Both the position numbers and the translations under genes were made by a program. The notes under the pieces were generated by a model. It saw only the letters and a list, made by a program, of their open reading frames with translations, had not been told where the DNA came from and did not search any database. From assembly GCA_002436205.1 (NCBI GenBank), contig DJKT01000024.1, forward strand, positions 1 through 54,863: DNA of 54,863 bases, read 5' to 3'. This document shows positions 49,757 to 54,863 of this stretch, piece by piece. The first letter of the stretch is position 1, and every line of letters starts with the position of its first letter. This DNA is from Candidatus Peribacter sp. UBA6535 (lineage in GTDB: Bacteria > Patescibacteriota > Gracilibacteria > Peribacterales > Peribacteraceae).

Positions 49757-49857
49757 ATAGGGATTAGGGGTTAGTAGCTAGGGACTAGGGAAGTATTGCA
49801 AAAACTATACAAGTTTTCATCCCCAACTACTAACTACTAATCCCCAAGCCCCTATTC
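49757..49857. repeat. Pair of inverted TAGCTAG-type repeats
   Basis: GGGATTAGGGGTTAGTAGC at 49760-49778 and the inverse CCAACTACTAACTACTAATCC at about 49823, with only about 40 bases between. On the minus strand the second one starts at the TAG stop codon of the gene at 49852-50466. The layout matches the flanks of the four-helix-bundle gene at 29105-29560 but encloses nothing. Confidence 0.6.
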
Positions 49858-50466
49858 CATTGCTGGGCTCAACTCTCCATCCTCGCTGGATTCTGCACCT
49901 ACGGATTCTTTTGTTGCGGCATCGGCAACGTGTTTAGGGATTACTGCTTCTATTGCTCCCCACGTTGCTTCTATATCTGATGGAACCAAGATGGTGACTT
50001 GGTCACCAACTTCTGCACGGTAGAATGTCACCGATGCCAGAAGTACACGGTATACTTTTCCATCTGCGAGTATTTTGTACTGACCATCTTCTTGAATCAG
50101 TACACCCATTACTGTTTTTCTATTAATAGGGGAGATCTGTTTATAGATGAATTTTCCTTCATCTGTAATGGTGAGCTTCATGCCATCACCCTCTACGAGT
50201 TTGCTTTTGGAAGCGTAGTTTGCAGGAACCGGATAGCTCTGCCCTTCTCCATCCATCATGTTCTGTCCGTCGAATATTCCCTCGACTACTTTACCTTCTG
50301 TACTTGAGGATGCAGCGCTTGTGGTAGCACTTGCGCGTGCAACGTGACGTTCTTTGTCTGTATCAATAACACCCGTCAAATCTCGCATAAGTGCATTGGC
50401 TGTCTTTAGAGATGCAGAAGCACTATCGATGAGTTCTTGAATCTGTAGTAGCTTGTCTTCTGACAT
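49852..50466 (-). CDS. Conserved Patescibacteria protein of unknown function
   Basis: 204 residues. Short helical N-terminus (EDKLLQIQELIDSASASLKT), a Ser/Ala-rich linker, then a conserved core GIFDGQNMMDGEGQSYPVP, NYASKSKLVEGDGMKLTI, and FIYKQISPINRKTVMG, followed by a beta-rich end with VLLASVTFYRAEVGDQV. I recall this core from many Candidate Phyla Radiation genomes without assigned function. No signal peptide or membrane helix. It lies between the kinase and TPR genes, four bases after pfkB. Confidence 0.8.
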   Translation of the reverse strand: MSEDKLLQIQELIDSASASLKTANALMRDLTGVIDTDKERHVARASATTSAASSSTEGKVVEGIFDGQNMMDGEGQSYPVPANYASKSKLVEGDGMKLTITDEGKFIYKQISPINRKTVMGVLIQEDGQYKILADGKVYRVLLASVTFYRAEVGDQVTILVPSDIEATWGAIEAVIPKHVADAATKESVGAESSEDGELSPAME

Positions 50467-50471
50467 GGGAA

Positions 50472-51467
50472 TTACAGGGAATCGGACGTAACATTGAGAT
50501 CGAGTTCTTTCAGCCGTTTTCTGATCTCAGTGTCTGTTAGCAGTGCAGTTTGAGAGCCAATGGATCCGACTACACTTGCGGCATTTATACTACCTGTTTT
50601 TAGTGCATCTGGCAAGTTTAAGCCCTCTAGTAGCCCCCAGGTCACACCGGTACCAAACGCATCTCCGGCGCCTGTTGTATCGAGTATTTCGGTTCCTAAA
50701 ACTACTGGACAAGTGTAGATCTTATTGCCATCGGAAGCTGATACCCCTCTTTTACCATCGGTAATGGCAACGTTTGCTACTCCTGCTGCAAGAAGAGCGG
50801 CTATAGCCTCCTTTATGCTTTGTGTTTTTGTAAATGCAAGTGCCTCCTCTTTATTGAGGAGTAGTAGATCTGTGTGCCTTAAGAGTTCTCGGTTGTTGCT
50901 TGGTGTAAGCCCCTCATCTATCTGGCATCCTCCCGGATTCCATGTGAGGCGCGGCCCTCCCTCTACTGCGAGCATCTCTACGATATCATCCTGTATTACG
51001 CAGCTATCTTCTTGAATGTGATTGAGGTAGACCCAGTCCATTTGAGCGAGTTTATCTTTATCAAATGTGACGTCGTGCAGATGTGTATTGGTTCCGGATT
51101 CATACAGAATAACGCGTTCGCCACTATTACCCGAGAGAATAATGGAAAAGCTGCTTACTTCGTCTTCTACGATGGTGACACACTCTGTGTCCACTCCTTC
51201 TTTTTGCATATTGGTTATAAGCTTTTCTCCCCATTGATCAGAACTAACGATACCTTCGAAACATGCATCGCACCCAAGACGAGAAAGCCCGACAGATGTG
51301 TTGCTTGCTCCGCCTCCACAAGTTTCTATCAGTTGTTCTACGCGAATTTTCTCACCAAGTGGCAAAGCAAACGATTGCTCTTCTAGGCATTCATGAACAG
51401 TGCCTTTTGGTAAACGCACGAAGAGATCGTAGGTCGCGCCTCCGATGGAAAGCGTTTTCTTCCCCAT
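50472..51467 (-). CDS. PfkB-family sugar/nucleoside kinase
   Basis: 331 residues, ribokinase fold. Seen: the N-terminal SIGGATYDLFV, GGGASNTSVGLSRLG with bound sugar Gly-Gly, and the ATP/catalytic loop DTTGAGDAFGTGV near residue 265 with the catalytic Asp. Substrate not fixed; ribokinase, fructokinase and adenosine-kinase types share these motifs. It sits four bases after the upstream surface-protein gene, so the two are probably co-transcribed. Confidence 0.9.
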   Translation of the reverse strand: MGKKTLSIGGATYDLFVRLPKGTVHECLEEQSFALPLGEKIRVEQLIETCGGGASNTSVGLSRLGCDACFEGIVSSDQWGEKLITNMQKEGVDTECVTIVEDEVSSFSIILSGNSGERVILYESGTNTHLHDVTFDKDKLAQMDWVYLNHIQEDSCVIQDDIVEMLAVEGGPRLTWNPGGCQIDEGLTPSNNRELLRHTDLLLLNKEEALAFTKTQSIKEAIAALLAAGVANVAITDGKRGVSASDGNKIYTCPVVLGTEILDTTGAGDAFGTGVTWGLLEGLNLPDALKTGSINAASVVGSIGSQTALLTDTEIRKRLKELDLNVTSDSL

Positions 51468-51471
51468 AACA

Positions 51472-54000
51472 CTATTGATGGTACCGTGATTCCATAGCCT
51501 GAAGGAAGGCTACAGTCATCTGTTGATCTTTTCGACGACGGAGATACCAGTGATACAGCACGCCACTCATTCCAAGAACACTCCAGAGCATCCACATAGG
51601 AATTCCTTCTTTCGAGAGAGGGATCTGCTTTACAGGTCTTGTCACCGGAGGTGCACTTGCACGGAGATCTAGTGGTACGGAGTCTGATCTTCCTGCGGTA
51701 AATCCTCCTCCGATAGGAGTACCTTGTCCGGTAGCAGCGAGATCCTCGAGTGCTTCACCTGTTGTTGTTATCGGTGTGAGTTTGAGATAGTACGTTATAC
51801 CATTCATCAGATCACGTAGTGTAAATGCGCGCAGTTGCCCATTAAGTGTTTTCTTTTCTACTTCTCCCTCTCTACTTGGGTCATCCAATGCTTCAATTTC
51901 TGTGGAGTATTGCATTATGAAGTTTGCGAGAGGAATTTCCTGCTGGAGACTTGTCCATTCTACAAAGAGTGATCCATCACCTGGTGTGACATCCAGCTTC
52001 ACGCCGAGCACTGTTGCGCTGACGATTTCACTTTTTAGTTCACTCTCGCGTTCTCCCTCTAGAGCAGTAATGGCAAAGAAGTACGATGTACCAGGACTTA
52101 AGCCCGCTACAGTTGCTGCTGCTGTTGGCCTGTCTGTATCGAGAGTGTAGATAAATTCATCCGGTGTGGTACCGACGTAGATGCGGTATGCATCAATATC
52201 ATCATTGGTAATAGGATCCCAACGCAGTGCAATAGCATTGATCTGTGCTTCAGCAATTACGCTCTGTACTTGCGGAAGTCCACGAAGACCTACAGGAAGA
52301 GTGCCTGTGCTTTGTGCAGTATTCCCCAGGTCATCTGTTGCTGTTACTATGGCTTCATAAGAGCCAGCGATAGGTGCAGTAAGTAACATCTGATATTTAC
52401 CAGAGTTTGGATCGGTGTTTGTAAGTGTGTAGGCTTCTTCGTTGAATGTCATAGTAATCTCGGCAAGCCCCGGCTCTGACTCTACGATGACGAGTACATC
52501 GGTTTCTTCTATGGGATTCTCCGGCGTAAAGTTGATAGAGCTAATCTCCGGTGGAGTCACATCAATAGAGAACGTGATGTTGCCTTTATTTTGTGGAGCG
52601 TCCTTATCGTAAACAGTGATGGTGTGTTCTACTGTAGATGCATCAAGAGAGATTGGAATAGAGAAGTTTCCTTGGCGGTCTGTTTCATCTTCTACTTCTT
52701 GCGTTCCACCACTGACGATAATGTTGATAAATGAGGGTCCGGTTCCTTCGATAACAATCTCTGTCTCATTGAGTAGGTCACTGTTCCTCGGTGATGTTAT
52801 CAATATTTTTTCTTCTGCTGCTGCAAAAACTTGTTTTGGTGTGACGTTTACATCCAGATTCCCCAGAGCAAGAGAGAGGTCTGATGGAATCTCATCTGCA
52901 CGTTCTGTCAGAATCATCTTCTGTCTTCCTGATGCAGAAAACTTGAGTCCTAAGGTAAACATCTTGCGACCTTCATCTTCGAATCGGAAGTCGTATACAC
53001 CAAACGAAGGCAGTGTTGCTTCGGGGTCTGTTGTTGCGAGGTAGACGGTGCCAATATAGTCATAGAATGGCTGACCGAATTGGTCTACTACGGTTAAGAG
53101 CATACTTTCTGCTTTGTACTGTTCCATGTCGATGACATCGACAGGGAAGCCGCTACTATCGACGTCTGGCCGCTTAGCTCTTTCGATTACTTCAATTTCT
53201 ATATGATCAAATCGAGGAGCTTCTCCTGCCTGTGCACGGAATTGGCTTCCTCCACCAAGAAGATTGGCGGAGTACGGGTTACCACGGTAAAACTGTTGCT
53301 GCTTCGCGGGGGTAGAGTAGGCGACCCGCATACCAGCACTCTGTGCGGTACGGGGCGCAGCAGGCCCACCAACAGCTCCGTGTAAATCGCCGGCAGCAAT
53401 CTCGGTAGCACTTTTGAGTGTCTGACCGGAAATAAGATCAATAGCACGGAGAGAGATAGCACCGGGCACAGCTGCTCTGACAATGAATTGCTGCTCACCG
53501 TACATATCCGTCTCTCGGCTTAGTGCCTGTATCAAGTCATCTGCTCTGCTGGAGACAAGCTCTGTAGAGCGACCAGCAAGCGCATTACCAAATCGGTCTG
53601 TCAGTACTACGGTTACGGTGATCTCTTCCCCTACGGCAATGGATGTCTTTGGAGTATCAATAAAACTTGCTAGGAGATCCACGCTATCAGGATGGACGGT
53701 GAGCGTGTCTGCCACTGCGTCATTTACGGTGAGGTTATATTCTCCTGCTACCTGTAGATCGTTTCCTGCTATCCATGTATGAGCTATGCCCTCATCTCCG
53801 ACGTGGAGAATATGCGTAAATTCATCTCCAAGAGGGGAGCCAATTGAAAGTGTCGCTTGTGTACCGGGATGTAGATCAGAAATCACAACTTCGGTAGCAA
53901 CTCCTGCAATCGTATCGAGTGCATCAATAGTTGCTGCCTGCAATCCCATAGGGAGCGCAAGTAGTATGCTAAAGAGAAGTGTGTATGTTTGTTTTTTCAT
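51472..54000 (-). CDS. Large secreted surface protein with Ig-like and fibronectin type III-like domains
   Basis: 842 residues. Signal peptide about 1-22 (MKKQTYTLLFSILLALPMG), then several beta-sandwich modules: one with DRFGNALAGRSTELVS (Invasin/Big-1-like), one with PRNSDLLNETEIVIEGTG (carboxypeptidase-regulatory/Ig-like), a DVTPPEISSINFTP module, and two fibronectin type III-like domains (IALRWDPITNDDIDAYRIY; LFVEWTSLQQEIP). The C-terminus has one membrane helix (about 805-823) followed by LRRRKDQQM. Likely anchored by this helix and exposed; adhesion or structure is plausible. TAAAAT lies ten bases before the ATG. Confidence 0.85.
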   Translation of the reverse strand: MKKQTYTLLFSILLALPMGLQAATIDALDTIAGVATEVVISDLHPGTQATLSIGSPLGDEFTHILHVGDEGIAHTWIAGNDLQVAGEYNLTVNDAVADTLTVHPDSVDLLASFIDTPKTSIAVGEEITVTVVLTDRFGNALAGRSTELVSSRADDLIQALSRETDMYGEQQFIVRAAVPGAISLRAIDLISGQTLKSATEIAAGDLHGAVGGPAAPRTAQSAGMRVAYSTPAKQQQFYRGNPYSANLLGGGSQFRAQAGEAPRFDHIEIEVIERAKRPDVDSSGFPVDVIDMEQYKAESMLLTVVDQFGQPFYDYIGTVYLATTDPEATLPSFGVYDFRFEDEGRKMFTLGLKFSASGRQKMILTERADEIPSDLSLALGNLDVNVTPKQVFAAAEEKILITSPRNSDLLNETEIVIEGTGPSFINIIVSGGTQEVEDETDRQGNFSIPISLDASTVEHTITVYDKDAPQNKGNITFSIDVTPPEISSINFTPENPIEETDVLVIVESEPGLAEITMTFNEEAYTLTNTDPNSGKYQMLLTAPIAGSYEAIVTATDDLGNTAQSTGTLPVGLRGLPQVQSVIAEAQINAIALRWDPITNDDIDAYRIYVGTTPDEFIYTLDTDRPTAAATVAGLSPGTSYFFAITALEGERESELKSEIVSATVLGVKLDVTPGDGSLFVEWTSLQQEIPLANFIMQYSTEIEALDDPSREGEVEKKTLNGQLRAFTLRDLMNGITYYLKLTPITTTGEALEDLAATGQGTPIGGGFTAGRSDSVPLDLRASAPPVTRPVKQIPLSKEGIPMWMLWSVLGMSGVLYHWYLRRRKDQQMTVAFLQAMESRYHQ

Positions 54001-54117
54001 AAATCATAGTATTTTAGCATCATTTGGCGTTTTGCTCAATTCTGTAGGTGTTTCTATAACAATATTTGAGGTTTTGTCTACTTAGATATTCGATGCCTTT
54101 CTCTATGCTATGCGTAG

Positions 54118-54681
54118 ATGAAAAAGCGCATTGCATTACTTTCGGTGTCACTTCTCCTCACAGCTTGCGGAGGGGGCTCTGGTGATAAGGTTTCTTGTGA
54201 CGTAAACTACTGGGATGGAACGTTTGGTACCTGTCTACCGGAGAGCTGGGAGATACTAAATACAGAAACACTCAGGCAGCGCGGTGTTCCGGAGGAGACT
54301 ATTGCTGCATTCCAGTCCTCGGAGTCTCACTCGGGACAATTCCCGACAGTAGCGGTAACACGTGAACGTTTGGCGAATGTTGTTGACCCAAAGCAATACA
54401 GTGATGCAAATATGCGCTCTGTAGAAGTGTTAGATGGTTATGAACACGTAGATACTCGGGACTTTGAGATTGATGGTAGCAAGATCAGTTTGCACGTCTT
54501 TACCGGACAACCTATAGAAGGGGAGCCTCGTAGAAGGTTTTACCAAGTCAGTACAACAGTAGAAGATACTGGGTACACGGTGACTGCCGTTTCTCCTGTC
54601 TCCATCAATAAAGAGCTCGAAGGACACATCCTTCTGATACTCGAGCAGGTGACGTTTGAGGAACCAAAAGAGGAGGAATAA
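54118..54681 (+). CDS. Lipoprotein, unknown function
   Basis: 187 residues. Signal peptide with lipobox LLTAC-GGG at residues 13-17, so Cys17 would be lipidated. The mature part is acidic, with Cys in VSCDVN and FGTCLPESWE, and a pattern seen in small PsbP/LpqN-like surface lipoproteins (ESWEIL...). It has no enzyme motif. TATGCT lies about eight bases before the ATG. tRNA-Cys lies downstream on the same strand. Confidence 0.8.
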   Translation: MKKRIALLSVSLLLTACGGGSGDKVSCDVNYWDGTFGTCLPESWEILNTETLRQRGVPEETIAAFQSSESHSGQFPTVAVTRERLANVVDPKQYSDANMRSVEVLDGYEHVDTRDFEIDGSKISLHVFTGQPIEGEPRRRFYQVSTTVEDTGYTVTAVSPVSINKELEGHILLILEQVTFEEPKEEE

Positions 54682-54687
54682 AAAATG

Positions 54688-54719
54688 GATAGAGGATAGT
54701 GGATAGTGGATAGTGGGTT
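54688..54719. repeat. Tandem GGATAGT repeat
   Basis: GGATAGAGGATAGTGGATAG followed by more GGATAGT units directly after the lipoprotein stop. Same type as other end-of-gene repeats in the window. Confidence 0.6.
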
Positions 54720-54741
54720 TGCTACTATTCAGTGCGCAAAT

Positions 54742-54816
<75 letters not shown>

Positions 54817-54843
54817 ACTTTTTTTGTATGGTCTATTTCTCTT

Positions 54844-54863
54844 GTCCCTTTTTTCTTGATAAA
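54844..54863. repeat. GTCCCTTTTTT hairpin repeat, cut by the window end
   Basis: Begins like 27446-27473 (TTGTCCCTTTTTTCTTGATA) and is truncated by the end of the sequence. Confidence 0.5.

Overview
The window looks like a chromosomal segment of a Candidate Phyla Radiation (Patescibacteria) bacterium, most likely a Peregrinibacteria/Peribacteria-type genome. Supporting this are a protein family I know only as a conserved Patescibacteria protein of unknown function (49852-50466), very many -10 boxes lying only 6-8 bases before start codons with almost no Shine-Dalgarno sequences, a giant Cys-rich DUF4215-type surface protein, an SLH protein, and an LCP wall enzyme. UGA is used as a normal stop, so this is not the recoded Gracilibacteria code. 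The lineage call is inference; no 16S gene is present.

Layout. 1-3.2 kb: a branched-chain amino-acid-type ABC permease, then pyrD-pyrK (dihydroorotate oxidation), with a relic of a second pyrD start upstream. 3.2-8 kb: tRNA-Glu, a DEAD-box helicase and two tandem paralogous membrane glycosyltransferase-like proteins. 8-11.2 kb: methyltransferase, ComEC core and RsmA. 11.2-14.3 kb: a possible attenuator leader and secreted/SLH envelope proteins. 14.3-17.8 kb (minus): PcrA/UvrD and an RmuC-like nuclease. 17.9-22.7 kb (plus): rpsO, a TrpR-like regulator, an unknown gene plus an Asp/Glu racemase behind a hairpin/terminator leader, then pnp. 22.7-24.5 kb (minus): K+ channel and three small membrane or Gly-rich proteins. 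24.7-27.4 kb: valS. 27.4-32.7 kb (minus): LCP enzyme, membrane protein, LexA, four-helix-bundle protein and DinB, with repeats at the junctions. 32.8-33.9 kb: an intact-looking IS element with 5-bp target duplication. 34-36.2 kb: D-2-hydroxyacid dehydrogenase and an envelope operon with a Cys-rich pair. 36.2-40.1 kb: the giant Cys-rich protein. 40.2-41.5 kb: rplJ-rplL with an L10 leader. 41.5-46.5 kb: dtd, a Rel-type (p)ppGpp enzyme, trigger factor and secF. 46.5-54.7 kb: membrane and surface proteins, a possible structured RNA, TPR protein, PfkB kinase, lipoprotein and tRNA-Cys.

The genes are mostly housekeeping (translation, RNA decay, stringent response, SOS, secretion) mixed with envelope proteins. 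The unusual layer is the repeats. Several families of short palindromic or G-rich repeats sit at gene ends, supply stop codons, interrupt a terminator loop, and are found in frame inside coding genes (rsmA, comEC, DUF1624, the DUF4215 protein). A MITE-like element occurs in two inverted copies (27.7 and 45.4 kb). No CRISPR array, rRNA or phage region was seen.
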